A stretch of DNA of 64,000 bases from Rhodobacterales bacterium. GTDB taxonomy: Bacteria > Pseudomonadota > Alphaproteobacteria > Rhodobacterales > Rhodobacteraceae. Shown here one piece after another: positions 24,464 through 33,496 of this stretch (the first letter of the stretch is position 1; the number at the start of each line of letters is the position of its first letter). A program made the translations under genes and the position numbers. A model generated the notes under the pieces. The model had not been told where the DNA came from. It made no database searches and saw only the letters and a list, made by a program, of their open reading frames with translations. The stretch lies in the NCBI GenBank assembly GCA_002748285.1, contig PDSA01000013.1:1-64000 (forward strand), written 5' to 3'.

Positions 24464-24556
24464 CACAATTATGATTGTGCTTTTTGGCTATAACCTTTTG
24501 ATTTTACGATGATGATTCGTAGATTTTGGGATCAAAATCCACTCCCGTTAGCTATA
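24451..24556 (-). repeat. Dispersed palindromic repeat, copy B
   Basis: A 106-bp copy. On the minus strand it reads TATAGCTAACGGGAGTGG, then GGATTTT-GATCCC-AAAATC hairpin, CATCATCG, and the second dyad ACAATCATAATTGTG flanked by GGCTATA/TATAGCC-like ends. The TATAGC end coincides with the last codons and TAA stop of rluB (AAA TAT AGC TAA), so the repeat encodes the final Tyr-Ser of that protein. Confidence 0.85.
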
Positions 24557-25333
24557 TTTGCGCCGCCGCTTAGGCTTGGGTTTGGGCTCTTGCCCCGGCT
24601 TGGCGTCCAGCCCTAGCTGATCGCGCACCACCCGCGCCTTGACCTCCTCAACCGCGCCCGGTTTCAGATCGTTCAGACGGAACGGGCCATAGCTGATGCG
24701 GATCAGCCGGTTCACCGCCAGCCCCAGCTGCTCCATTGCGCGACGAATCTCACGGTTTTTGCCCTCGCGCAGCGCCACCGTCAGCCAGGCATTCGCCCCC
24801 TGTTGCCGGTCCAGAGTCACCTCCATCGGCTGAAATTTCTCACCCTCGACCACGATCCCCTTGCGCAGCGGATCGAACAGCTCATCCCTGGGTCGCCCAT
24901 TGACCCGCACCCGGTAGCGGCGCAGCCAGCCGGTGCTGGGCAGCTCCAGCCGGCGTTTGACCTCGCCATCATTGGTCAGCAGCAGCAAGCCTTCGGAATT
25001 GATGTCCAGCCGCCCGACACTCATCACACGCGGCAGATCGTCGGGCAGGGCGTCAAAGACGGTCTCGCGGCCCTTGTCGTCGCGCTCGGTGGTGATCAGG
25101 CCGATGGGTTTGTAATAGAGCCACAGCCGGGTCTGATCCGGGGCGCTCAGCACTTTGCCATCCACCACGATCTTGTCGGCCGGGGTGACATTCAGGGCGG
25201 GGCTGTCGATGGTCTTGCCATTGACGGAAACGCGCCCGGCGGAGATCATGCGTTCGGCCTCGCGGCGCGAGGCGATCCCGGCGCGGGCGATGACTTTGGC
25301 GATGCGGTCGCCTTTTGGAGTTTGATGTGTCAT
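24548..25333 (-). CDS. rluB: 23S rRNA pseudouridine synthase, RluB/RsuA family
   Basis: Makes pseudouridine in 23S rRNA. In 261 residues: S4 RNA-binding domain at 10-60 (RIAKVIARAGIASRREAER, VNGKTID), catalytic Asp in SVGRLDINSEGLLLLTNDG, LREGKNREIRRAMEQLG and a basic Lys/Pro C-terminal tail. The last two codons and the stop belong to repeat copy B, so the native tail may have been altered. The ATG at 25333 (MTHQTPKGD) is preferred; one at 25342 is possible. Diverges from tadA with 75 bp between starts. Confidence 0.93.
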   Translation of the reverse strand: MTHQTPKGDRIAKVIARAGIASRREAERMISAGRVSVNGKTIDSPALNVTPADKIVVDGKVLSAPDQTRLWLYYKPIGLITTERDDKGRETVFDALPDDLPRVMSVGRLDINSEGLLLLTNDGEVKRRLELPSTGWLRRYRVRVNGRPRDELFDPLRKGIVVEGEKFQPMEVTLDRQQGANAWLTVALREGKNREIRRAMEQLGLAVNRLIRISYGPFRLNDLKPGAVEEVKARVVRDQLGLDAKPGQEPKPKPKRRRKYS

Positions 25334-25408
25334 AAGCTGCATCTATCGCGCCTTGGGGCAAATGAAAAGGCGCTTGGCGAATCCGTTTTCACAGGGCAAA
25401 CCGCAGCC

Positions 25409-25864
25409 ATGGATCAGTTTACCAGCCATATGGATGCCGCGCTGAGCGAAGCGCGCGCCGCCGCCGGGCGCGGAGAAGTGCCGGTGGGCGCGGTGGTGGT
25501 GGCCCCCGATGGCGCGATCATTGCCCGGGCGGGCAATCGTGGACGCGAGTTGAACGATCCGACGGCTCATGCCGAGATTTTGGCCATCCGCGCCGCGTGT
25601 GATCTGTTGCAGAGCGAACGGCTGAGCGGCCATGACCTCTATGTCACGCTTGAGCCCTGCCCGATGTGCGCCATGGCGATTTCTGCGGCCCGCATCCGGC
25701 GGCTTTATTACGGCGCGGCCGACCCCAAATCAGGCGGCATTGCGCAGGGGCCGCGTATTTTTGCGCATCCGCAGGCGCATCATGTGCCCGAGATTTATGA
25801 CTCAATCAATCCACGCCCGTCCGAAGAATTGCTCAAAGCATTTTTCAAATCGCGGCGCGGGTAA
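25409..25864 (+). CDS. tadA: tRNA-specific adenosine deaminase
   Basis: Converts A34 to inosine in tRNA-Arg(ACG), an essential step. The 151-residue protein shows the zinc/active-site motifs THAEILAI (His, Glu) and PCPMCAMAI (two Cys) and VPVGAVVV near the N terminus. Normal length. Start at the ATG at 25409 (MDQFTSHMDAAL); MDAAL at 25430 is an alternative. Confidence 0.95.
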   Translation: MDQFTSHMDAALSEARAAAGRGEVPVGAVVVAPDGAIIARAGNRGRELNDPTAHAEILAIRAACDLLQSERLSGHDLYVTLEPCPMCAMAISAARIRRLYYGAADPKSGGIAQGPRIFAHPQAHHVPEIYDSINPRPSEELLKAFFKSRRG

Positions 25865-25921
25865 GAGCATGGTGTGATGGCGGCAATCGCCAGAATTTAT
25901 CTAACCCACTGATATTTAATC

Positions 25922-26809
25922 CTAAAGCGAGATAAGCGTCACCCCCGGCATCTGCTGAATATGGGCAACGTCATCCTCATAAATATCGGTCAAATGATCC
26001 ACCAACTGCTCGGTCCAGCCGGGCAGGTCGATTTCATCCTCCACGGCCTCTTCCAAGGCAAAGCGCTCGAGAAAAATCATCCGAATCTGCTGGCGTTGTT
26101 TTTCTGACAGGTCGGGGCGCTCGGCCAGATATTTGATCAACAGTTCAACATTGTCATCCGACATCAGCCCGCGCAAAATGTCCAGTTCGCCCTTTAGGCG
26201 CACATCCGGCCCCAGCCCGGCAAAGCTACGCAAAACCTTGGGCCAGATGATCGGCGTATCTTCGTTGCACCACACTGTCACCGGGCAGCCCGGATTGGCC
26301 CGCTGAATGCTGTGAATCACCTCGGACCAGCGCAGCTTAGAAAGATCAACCCCTTCGACAAACTGCTCATAACGCCGCTTGGTCTGATCCTTGAACGCGG
26401 TGGGCACAAAGCTGGCCGGGTTGGAAATGCCGAGGTAAAATTCACAAGGGTTTTGGGGAAACAGATTGCGGATCGCGGCGGTGTTCTTGCCCGCATTGGG
26501 GTAAAAATCACCACCAAAAAACATCCAGACCGGAGACCCCATGAAAGTAGGATCGCTCATGATAATCCGGCGCACATCCTGTTTGCGGATGATGGATTGC
26601 AGCAGCTTTTCCTGATCGGCCACACTGGGCGCGGTGCCTCGCAGTTTGTCCAACAGCGCTTTGATGGCGATGCGGTATTCTTTGGGGCGGCGGATCAGCA
26701 CCCCGTTGTCAATCATCAGCTGGTTGTCCTGCCGCAGCGACCAGGTCAGCTGATCATCATCGGTAAAGGGCGCCCCCAGATGGTAAATGATGGAAATATC
26801 AGTGTTCAT
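25922..26809 (-). CDS. Uncharacterised protein next to surface-sugar genes
   Basis: A 295-residue soluble protein that I cannot assign firmly. The N-terminal IIYHLGAPFTDDDQLTWSL followed by LIRRPKEYR, and later QFVEGVDLSKLRW and VTVWCNEDTPIIWP, recall roseobacter proteins loosely grouped with sulfotransferases, but no 5'-PSB loop is evident. The ATG at 26809 (MNTDISIIYHLG) is preferred over the one at 26860 because homologous-looking sequence begins there. It lies 72 bp after a glycosyltransferase gene on the same strand, so a role in surface-glycan work is plausible but unproven. Confidence 0.7.
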   Translation of the reverse strand: MNTDISIIYHLGAPFTDDDQLTWSLRQDNQLMIDNGVLIRRPKEYRIAIKALLDKLRGTAPSVADQEKLLQSIIRKQDVRRIIMSDPTFMGSPVWMFFGGDFYPNAGKNTAAIRNLFPQNPCEFYLGISNPASFVPTAFKDQTKRRYEQFVEGVDLSKLRWSEVIHSIQRANPGCPVTVWCNEDTPIIWPKVLRSFAGLGPDVRLKGELDILRGLMSDDNVELLIKYLAERPDLSEKQRQQIRMIFLERFALEEAVEDEIDLPGWTEQLVDHLTDIYEDDVAHIQQMPGVTLISL

Positions 26810-26881
26810 TTCGTTTGTCCCATTTGTGTCAGTTGCGTCACATTCTATCGGCCTGGCCATAACAAACCCTTAATTCTCGCC

Positions 26882-27910
26882 CTATTGCTGCGCGGCGATG
26901 ATCCGCCCCACTTGCGCCCGCGCCAGCGCCCGGCCGGGGGGCTCGCTGCCGGCTGCAAGCGCCAGATGCCAGAACAGCTGGATATGGTCGCGGTCCTGCA
27001 TCATCCGGTCGAATTGCTGTTGATGATGGGCAAAGGCCGTCTGATGCAGCGCTTCCAGTTCCGGGATCAGCCGCAGTTGATCCAGCTTGCGTTGGGTCTG
27101 GACCGAGAACCGCTGGATGCTGGTATCCTGCACCGTGTTGAAATTGCGCTCAACCCAATAGCCCAGACCAATTTCGCGCTGGGTGTGGTTGGGCAAGCCG
27201 CGTGTGCGTTTGATCAGGAAGCTTTCGGCCGAACGCAGCGAATAATGGTTCAGCTGCACCAGCTCCGAGCCATGAGGCAAGCCGAACAGATTGATCCGGC
27301 CATCCTGTTTAGCAAAGCCTTCGGGCAGGCGGTTGCCGCTGCCATCCACCCAAAGCGGCAGCCTGTCTTTGTGCCGTTTGGGCCGATGCACGCCGGGTTG
27401 GCGAAAGGCCGAAGGGCGAAACAGGGTTTTGAAAAAATGCGCCAGCGGCAACGCGATATCGGTCGGAGCCGCCATGGTGAAGCGATCTGTGGTCAGTTGG
27501 TCGCGCATTTTCAGATGGCCCGCATTGCCAAACAGCCGCCAAGCCATGGCCACCGCATCCGCCTCTTGTGGCAAAGCCGCGATCAGATCGGCCAGCGTGG
27601 CCAGCGGCGGGCGCAGATTGATGAATTCGTCACAATCCGAAATCAAAACCCAATCGGCCCCGGTGACTTTGGGGTGCCCCCAGGCCTGCTTCAGAGATTG
27701 CCACTGCACCGGGCTTTTGCCCTTTTGCCGGGTCCTGAAATGGCTAACGATCCCAGCTTCGGCCAGCACATCCATGATCTGATCGGTGCCATCGCTGCAA
27801 TCATTGGTATAGACCAGAAAATGATCGACCCCGATCGCCAGATGATGGGCGATCCATTCCAGACAATGCGGGCCTTCGTCGCGCATCGAGGTTATGGCGG
27901 TGATCTGCAC
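26882..27910 (-). CDS. Glycosyltransferase family 2/92-like protein
   Basis: A 342-residue glycosyltransferase: ITSMRDEGPHCLEWIAHHLAIG at the N terminus, NDCSDGTDQI nucleotide-binding loop and LISDCDEFINL, where the DxD-type metal motif is DCD. This matches GT2/GT92-like enzymes common in roseobacters. It starts 4 bp after the ugd stop codon, so it is in the same operon as UDP-glucose dehydrogenase, which suggests a uronic-acid-containing surface polymer. No membrane helix is seen. Confidence 0.87.
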   Translation of the reverse strand: MQITAITSMRDEGPHCLEWIAHHLAIGVDHFLVYTNDCSDGTDQIMDVLAEAGIVSHFRTRQKGKSPVQWQSLKQAWGHPKVTGADWVLISDCDEFINLRPPLATLADLIAALPQEADAVAMAWRLFGNAGHLKMRDQLTTDRFTMAAPTDIALPLAHFFKTLFRPSAFRQPGVHRPKRHKDRLPLWVDGSGNRLPEGFAKQDGRINLFGLPHGSELVQLNHYSLRSAESFLIKRTRGLPNHTQREIGLGYWVERNFNTVQDTSIQRFSVQTQRKLDQLRLIPELEALHQTAFAHHQQQFDRMMQDRDHIQLFWHLALAAGSEPPGRALARAQVGRIIAAQQ

Positions 27911-27913
27911 GGC

Positions 27914-29245
27914 TCAGCCCTCGGGGTGGTTGATCATATCCTTGCGCCCGACCGAGACATAAGCCTCAAACCCGGCGCGTTTGGCATCCCGCGGGTTGTA
28001 GATGTTGCGCAAATCCGCCATCCGGGCCGAGGCCATCTTGCGGGCGATTTTTTTCAGATCCAGCGCACGAAACTCGTTCCATTCGGTCAGCAAAACCAGC
28101 ACATCGGCGTTATGCGCGGCCTTATAGGCATCCTGAACCCAGTGAATTCCGGCCAACAGCTTATCGGCCTCGGCCCGGCCCTGAGGGTCGACCACCCGCA
28201 CCTTGGCCCCACCGCCAATCAGCGCCGGGATGATGGTCAGCGCCGGGGCATCGCGCATGTCATCGGTGTTGGGCTTGAACGTCACGCCCAAAATCGCGAT
28301 GGTCTTATCCTTGACCACCCCGTCACACAAATCCATCACCTTATCCACCATCCGGCGTTTGATGTCGTCATTGACCTTGATCACGGTTTCGGTGATGTGC
28401 ATGGGCACCGCATGTTCCTGCCCCATACGCGCTAGGGCACTGGTATCCTTGGGAAAACAAGAGCCGCCATAGCCCGGGCCGGCCTGCAGGAATTTGTTAC
28501 CGATGCGCACATCCATGCCCATGCCCTTGGCGACTTCTTTGATGTCGGCCCCGGTGCGCTCGCACAGGGCAGCGATTTCGTTGATGAAGGTGATCTTGGT
28601 GGCCAGAAAGGCATTGGCGGCGTATTTGATCATCTCGGCCGATTCCAGATCGGTGTTGACCACCGGATAATCGCGCAAAGACAGCGGGCGGTAAATATCG
28701 CCCATCACATCTCGGGCGCGTTCGGTTTGCACCCCGACAAACACCCGATCCGGGCTCATGAAATCATCAATCGCCGCGCCTTCCCGCAGGAATTCGGGGT
28801 TTGAGGCCACGTCAAAATCAGCCTCGGGGTTGGCTTTGCGGATGGTCTGTTTGATCTGCCGGTTGGTGCCGACCGGAACGGTGGATTTGGTGACGATCAC
28901 GGTATAGCCGGTGATAGCGTGGGCGATTTCTTCGGCGGCGGCAAAGACATGGGTCAGATCGGCATGGCCATCCTCGCGCCGGGTCGGCGTGCCAACGGCG
29001 ATGAACACCGCATCGGCATCGGCCACCGCATCGGCCAGATTTTCGGTGAAGGTCAGGCGGCCATTTCTGACGTTTTTGGCCATCAGCACATCCAGCCCCG
29101 GCTCGTAAATCGGCACTTCGCCGCGTTCCAGCATAGCAATTTTATCGGGATCGCGGTCGACGCAGATCACCTCATGGCCGAAATCTGAAAAACAGACCCC
29201 GGACACCAGCCCGACATAGCCCGTGCCGATCATCGCAATGCGCAT
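27914..29245 (-). CDS. ugd: UDP-glucose 6-dehydrogenase
   Basis: Oxidises UDP-glucose to UDP-glucuronate for capsule/exopolysaccharide. The 443-residue protein has the N-terminal NAD motif MIGTGYVGLVSGVCFSDFGH, FVGVQTERA, the catalytic Cys in GYGGSCFPKDTSAL, and GVTFKPNTDDMRDAPAL. Normal length. It heads an operon with a glycosyltransferase and an unassigned gene. Confidence 0.96.
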   Translation of the reverse strand: MRIAMIGTGYVGLVSGVCFSDFGHEVICVDRDPDKIAMLERGEVPIYEPGLDVLMAKNVRNGRLTFTENLADAVADADAVFIAVGTPTRREDGHADLTHVFAAAEEIAHAITGYTVIVTKSTVPVGTNRQIKQTIRKANPEADFDVASNPEFLREGAAIDDFMSPDRVFVGVQTERARDVMGDIYRPLSLRDYPVVNTDLESAEMIKYAANAFLATKITFINEIAALCERTGADIKEVAKGMGMDVRIGNKFLQAGPGYGGSCFPKDTSALARMGQEHAVPMHITETVIKVNDDIKRRMVDKVMDLCDGVVKDKTIAILGVTFKPNTDDMRDAPALTIIPALIGGGAKVRVVDPQGRAEADKLLAGIHWVQDAYKAAHNADVLVLLTEWNEFRALDLKKIARKMASARMADLRNIYNPRDAKRAGFEAYVSVGRKDMINHPEG

Positions 29246-29351
29246 GGATGCTCTCCCAATAACATGATTATTTTTCCCTTTGGGATGTCGTAGCCCCGGG
29301 CAAAAGTCAATGCCAAGCCCGGTTTTTCAGCCAGATGTGACGGGCAGGACT

Positions 29352-30338
29352 CTACAGCCCCAACAGCTGGCGTTTATGATGCAGCCGGTTCATCACCGAA
29401 ACCAGCTCGGCGGTGATTTCGACGTCAGACAGCGCATGACCGGCCATGACCATCTTCAGCTCGGATTTGGGCAGGGCGCGGGCCACCTTCCAGGCCGAAA
29501 CTGGCGGGCAGATCATGTCATAGCGGCCCTGAACAATGCTGGCCGGGATGTGGGCGATCCGGTGCAGATTGGCCTCAATCCAGCCATCCTGCTGCAAAAA
29601 ACCGCCATTGACAAAATAATGGTTCTCAAGCCGGGCAAAGGCCAGAGTCGCATCCGGCGGCGCGCTGCCCACCACCCCAGTGCTTTCGATCGACGCCAGA
29701 GCGTTCTCCCACTGTGACCAGGCACGGGCGAATTGCAGCCGGATGCGGCCGTCCGCGCCGAACAGCCGCTTGTGATAAGCCGCCAGCAGATCGTCGCGCT
29801 CGTCCAGCGGCACCGGGTCGATGAAATCCTGCCATTGATCAGGCCAAAAGGCTCCGGCGCCGCCGTCATAGAACCAGTCCAGCTCGGCCTTTGTCATCAG
29901 GAACACGCCGCGCAACACCAGATAGGCGGTGCATTCGGGCTGCGCAATCGCATAAATCAGCGCCAGAGTCGCGCCCCAGCTGCCGCCAAACACAATCCAG
30001 CGCTCAATGCCCAGCGTCCGGCGGATATGCTCGATATCGGAAATCAGATGCCATGTGGTGTTGGCCTCGACCTCGGCCATGGGCCGCGAGCGCCCGCAGC
30101 CGCGTTGATCAAACAGGATGATCCGGTAAATCTTGGGGTCAAAATAGCGCCGCATCGCCGGGCTGCTGCCGCCACCCGGGCCGCCATGGAACACCACAAC
30201 CGGGATGCCATCGGGGTTGCCGGATTGCTCGACATAAATGCTGTGCCCCTCGCCGACTTCAAGTATATCGGTCTGAAACGGGGCAGTCGGCGCAAAAAGA
30301 CGACGGATTGAGTTTATTTGGCCTGCGTTCTTGTCCAT
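29352..30338 (-). CDS. pip: Proline iminopeptidase
   Basis: Alpha/beta hydrolase (S33) that removes N-terminal proline. The 328-residue protein shows the oxyanion motif FHGGPGGGSSPAM, FDQRGCGRSRP, the nucleophile elbow GGSWGATLAL (Ser) and the late GRYDMICPP and GHALSD (Asp and His of the triad). Length normal. Divergent from ubiG; separate from the ugd operon. Confidence 0.95.
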   Translation of the reverse strand: MDKNAGQINSIRRLFAPTAPFQTDILEVGEGHSIYVEQSGNPDGIPVVVFHGGPGGGSSPAMRRYFDPKIYRIILFDQRGCGRSRPMAEVEANTTWHLISDIEHIRRTLGIERWIVFGGSWGATLALIYAIAQPECTAYLVLRGVFLMTKAELDWFYDGGAGAFWPDQWQDFIDPVPLDERDDLLAAYHKRLFGADGRIRLQFARAWSQWENALASIESTGVVGSAPPDATLAFARLENHYFVNGGFLQQDGWIEANLHRIAHIPASIVQGRYDMICPPVSAWKVARALPKSELKMVMAGHALSDVEITAELVSVMNRLHHKRQLLGL

Positions 30339-30391
30339 AAATCACCTATATGGGATAATGACGCCTCTTAATTGAACGCATGGAGTTCGGA

Positions 30392-31141
30392 ATGCAAGCC
30401 GACAAAACAACCATCGACCCCGAAGAAGTCGCCAAATTCGAGGCCATGGCCGCCGAATGGTGGGACGAGACCGGCAAATTCAAGCCCCTGCACATGATGA
30501 ACCCCTGTCGGCTGGGCTATATCACCAACCAGATCGCCACCCATTTTGACCGCGATCTGACCGCAGCGCAGCCTTTTGCGGGCTTGCGCCTGCTGGATAT
30601 CGGCTGTGGCGGCGGGCTGTTGTCTGAGCCCATGGCGCGGTTGGGGGCCGATGTGGTCGGGGCCGATGCGGCTGAGGGCAACATTCCCGTGGCGCGCATC
30701 CATGCCGAGCAACAGGGTCTGGAGATTGATTACCGCCACAGCACGGCCGAGGCTCTGGCCGAAGCGGGCGAGCAATTTGACGTGGTGCTGAATATGGAAG
30801 TGATCGAGCATGTCGCCGATCCGCAGAGCTATCTGAACGCCTGTCAGCAGCTGTTGAAACCGGGTGGATTGATGCTGTGTTCCACGATCAACCGCAATCT
30901 GAAAAGCTATGCGGTGGCGATTGTCGGAGCCGAGCATATCATGCGTTGGCTGCCCAAAGGCACCCATGAATGGCACAAATTCATCACCCCGGACGAGTTG
31001 CTGGACCTGATCCGCCTCGCCGGGTTAGAGCCGGTCTCGAAATCTGGCTTCGTGTTCAATCCGCTGTGCTGGTCGTGGTCGGTGTCGGATCGCGATCTTT
31101 CGGTGAACTATACCACCGCCAGCGTCAAGCCGGCGGCTTAA
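30392..31141 (+). CDS. ubiG: Ubiquinone 3-O-methyltransferase
   Basis: SAM-dependent O-methyltransferase acting twice in ubiquinone synthesis. In 249 residues: [19 protein letters not shown] at the N terminus, motif [30 protein letters not shown] and the typical [15 protein letters not shown] prefer the ATG at 30392 (GGAG 8 bp upstream) over 30380. Convergent with the marR-like gene: the two stop codons overlap by 4 bp. Confidence 0.96.
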   Translation: MQADKTTIDPEEVAKFEAMAAEWWDETGKFKPLHMMNPCRLGYITNQIATHFDRDLTAAQPFAGLRLLDIGCGGGLLSEPMARLGADVVGADAAEGNIPVARIHAEQQGLEIDYRHSTAEALAEAGEQFDVVLNMEVIEHVADPQSYLNACQQLLKPGGLMLCSTINRNLKSYAVAIVGAEHIMRWLPKGTHEWHKFITPDELLDLIRLAGLEPVSKSGFVFNPLCWSWSVSDRDLSVNYTTASVKPAA

Positions 31142-31584
31142 TCGCGGCTCTTATCCATCTGATCGCGAAACGCACGCAACACGGGCAACACGCTGCGCAG
31201 ATTGTCGGCTCCGATTTGCTCAACCACCTTGGCAATGATCGGCGTCATCGCATTCAGCGCCACATCACGCGCCACCCGCCCCGAAGGGCTGATGGTGACA
31301 TATTTGCGCCGCGCATCATCCCAATCGGGCCGGATATGGATATGCCCGGCCCATTCCAGCTTGTTCAGTGTATTGGTCATTGCCCCGCGGGTCACATGAA
31401 AAGCCCGGGCCAGCTGCGCCGGAGAGCGCTCGGTGTTGGAATGGGCCAGATGGTTCAGCACCGAGAAATGCGAAATTTCCATCCCCTTGGGCAGCGCCTT
31501 GGACAGGCGGTTGCGGGCCAGCTGATCGGCCATGAAAATCTCACCAAACAGGGCAACCGCAAGGGCTTCGGTTTCAGTGTTCAT
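31138..31584 (-). CDS. MarR-family transcriptional regulator
   Basis: A 148-residue winged-helix regulator: [22 protein letters not shown], then the recognition part [26 protein letters not shown] and the wing [14 protein letters not shown]. It is the last gene of grx-nitrilase-marR, its ATG overlapping the nitrilase stop by one base (TGATG), so it is co-translated and may autoregulate the group. The ligand is unknown. Confidence 0.92.
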   Translation of the reverse strand: MNTETEALAVALFGEIFMADQLARNRLSKALPKGMEISHFSVLNHLAHSNTERSPAQLARAFHVTRGAMTNTLNKLEWAGHIHIRPDWDDARRKYVTISPSGRVARDVALNAMTPIIAKVVEQIGADNLRSVLPVLRAFRDQMDKSRD

Positions 31585-32414
31585 CAGGGGCCCTCATAGC
31601 TGCGATCATGGTATAAAGACGGGATCCTGCGCCGCGCCTGATCCACTTTGGTCAGATCAAGGTCAACCACAGTCACCCCAGGCTGCTCGCCACCATCGGC
31701 CAGCACCTCGCCCCAGGGCGAGACCGCCAGCGAATGGCCATAGGTGCTGCGGGGCCGGCCTTGGCTGGCCGGGTGGGTGCCGCATTGGGCCGGGGCCAGA
31801 ACGAAACAGCCGGTTTCAATGGCGCGTGCCTTGAGCAGCGTGTGCCAATGCGCCGCCCCCGAGACCGGCGAAAACGCGGCCGGAGCGCTGATGATCTGCG
31901 CCCCATTCTGGGCCAGTTTCCGGTGCAGATGGGCAAAGCGCAGATCATAGCAGATTGTCATCCCGACCTTGGCAAAATCTGTTTTTGCGATCACCGCCCG
32001 GGTGCCGGGGCGATAGCCCTCGGATTCCTGATAGGTTTCGGTTTCGCTGATCTGCACATCAAACATGTGAATTTTGTCGTATTGCGCCACGATCTCTCCG
32101 CCCGGGGACAGCATGAATGAGCGATTGGCAAACCGCCCATCCGCGTCACCGGTTTTCAACGCCAGCGAGCCGATCAGAACCCAGACATTCAACGCTTTGG
32201 CCTCGGCCCGCAGCGCCTGCAAGCTGGGGTCATCGGCCTGATGGTGCAGAACCTGCTGCTGATGGCTGCGGCTGTTGGAAATGCAGTTGGTGGCCTCGGG
32301 GGTCAGCAGAAAATTAGCACCTTTTTCAGCCGCCAAACGCATGAAAGCCAGCGTTTGTTCGATATTGTCCTCTGGCTGATCCGAGGCATTCAGCTGCAGC
32401 AGCGCGGCTTTCAT
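31584..32414 (-). CDS. Carbon-nitrogen hydrolase (nitrilase superfamily, Nit2-like)
   Basis: A 276-residue amidase-type enzyme with the Glu-Lys-Cys triad: FLLTPEATNC (Glu), QYDKIHMFDV (Lys) and MTICYDLRFAHLH (Cys). The overall match is to omega-amidase/deaminated-glutathione amidase relatives, so it may repair deaminated glutathione; the adjacent glutaredoxin would fit thiol metabolism. The ATG overlaps the glutaredoxin stop and its own stop overlaps marR. Confidence 0.92.
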   Translation of the reverse strand: MKAALLQLNASDQPEDNIEQTLAFMRLAAEKGANFLLTPEATNCISNSRSHQQQVLHHQADDPSLQALRAEAKALNVWVLIGSLALKTGDADGRFANRSFMLSPGGEIVAQYDKIHMFDVQISETETYQESEGYRPGTRAVIAKTDFAKVGMTICYDLRFAHLHRKLAQNGAQIISAPAAFSPVSGAAHWHTLLKARAIETGCFVLAPAQCGTHPASQGRPRSTYGHSLAVSPWGEVLADGGEQPGVTVVDLDLTKVDQARRRIPSLYHDRSYEGP

Positions 32415-32677
32415 GGCGATGCGTCTGCCAGCATGTCGTCCAGTTTCCCGGCCCGATCCAGCGCATACAGGTCATCACAGCCGCCCACATGCTGACCGCC
32501 TATGAAAATCTGCGGCACCGTATGCGCCCCATTGGCCCGCGCCATCATCTCCTGACGTTTTTCACCGCTGCGGCCGACGCTGTATTCGGTAAACTCAACA
32601 CCTTTTTTCTTGAGCAACCGTTTGGCGGCAATGCAAAAGCCGCAAAAGGTCGATGTGTAAATCTCAACAGTTTTCAT
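32411..32677 (-). CDS. grxC: Glutaredoxin 3
   Basis: Glutathione-dependent disulfide reductase, 88 residues. The active site is CGFC (usual family form CPYC), at residues 12-15 in YTSTFCGFCIAAKRLL; the cis-Pro VPQIFIGGQHVGGCDDL glutathione-binding block is intact. First gene of the grx-nitrilase-marR operon, 36 bp after comF on the same strand. Confidence 0.94.
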   Translation of the reverse strand: MKTVEIYTSTFCGFCIAAKRLLKKKGVEFTEYSVGRSGEKRQEMMARANGAHTVPQIFIGGQHVGGCDDLYALDRAGKLDDMLADASP

Positions 32678-32713
32678 ATTTCAAATCCTATAGTCTGGCT
32701 GGACTATAGCGAT

Positions 32714-33244
32714 TTAAACATCCTTCGCAACGCGTGCCAGTGTCACAATACAAACTTCGGCCGCGCCGGCCTTGAGGCAGGCTTCGGTGCAGGCGGCAAG
32801 GGTGGCGCCTGAGGTCATCACATCATCCACCAGCAAAATCGAGCGCCCGATCAGCCGGTGGCGGCGTTTGGCGTTCACTGCAATCGAATCGGCCAGCATC
32901 TGAAAGCGGGCCTCGCGCCCCAAGCCATCCAGACTGCGGGTGCGTTTCGCCAGATCCAGCCGATCGCCATGTTTCAACCCCAGCACCAGCTTGCGACCAT
33001 TATCCTGATACAACATCGCCGCCCGCCCCCGGGACCATGGCCGCGCGGTTGTCAGGCAATCATCACATAAAACCGCTTCATCATGATCCTGCCCGGGCAG
33101 AGGCGTGCCGCATTTGTCACAGACCAGCCCCGAGATAAACCGGGTTTCGGCCCAGCATTTGCCGCACAACGCGTTGTCGTCCTCAACCAATTCGCGGCAC
33201 GAAATACATTGCGAAGGATAGATCAGTTGAAGCGCCGAATGCAT
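32714..33244 (-). CDS. comF: ComF-family phosphoribosyltransferase, internally shortened
   Basis: ComF-like protein with N-terminal zinc finger (CISC, CGKC, CDKCGTPLPG, CDDC) and C-terminal PRPP loop ILLVDDVMTSGATLAA. It has 176 residues where relatives have about 235-245. Between GLKHGDRLDLAKR and TRSLDGLGREAR the usual ~60-residue block (PxPLHWxRLxxRRYNQ and following helix) is absent, but the frame is kept. The remaining ends are well conserved, so a single in-frame internal deletion is the simplest explanation; loss of the RRYNQ region should impair function. Confidence 0.9.
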   Translation of the reverse strand: MHSALQLIYPSQCISCRELVEDDNALCGKCWAETRFISGLVCDKCGTPLPGQDHDEAVLCDDCLTTARPWSRGRAAMLYQDNGRKLVLGLKHGDRLDLAKRTRSLDGLGREARFQMLADSIAVNAKRRHRLIGRSILLVDDVMTSGATLAACTEACLKAGAAEVCIVTLARVAKDV

Positions 33245-33496
33245 GGGTTTACCCCTTTCGTGAACTTGGCCTGCCCGATGCCCTTGACCACCGCCAGCCG
33301 TTGAATGCCGGATTCAGGGAAACCACAACGAAGTTAATGGGGCGTTTAGATCTGCTGCAATTATCACTTATTTTGAAAAAATTTTTCACAATATGCCCGG
33401 GCCCGCCAAACTTTGCACGTCCAAGTAAGGAAAGCCGTTTGAAACTGTGGCATAAATCTCTATCTTGGCCGCAACTTCGACAGAGCAGGACACTCC

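Noticed and set aside
26312..28435. 707-codon plus-strand frame across the glycosyltransferase/ugd region
   Set aside because: Overlaps three clearly recognisable minus-strand genes; no family motifs.
33301..33496. Plus-strand frame between comF and hemH
   Set aside because: No start with a ribosome site and no recognisable motif; more likely promoter region.
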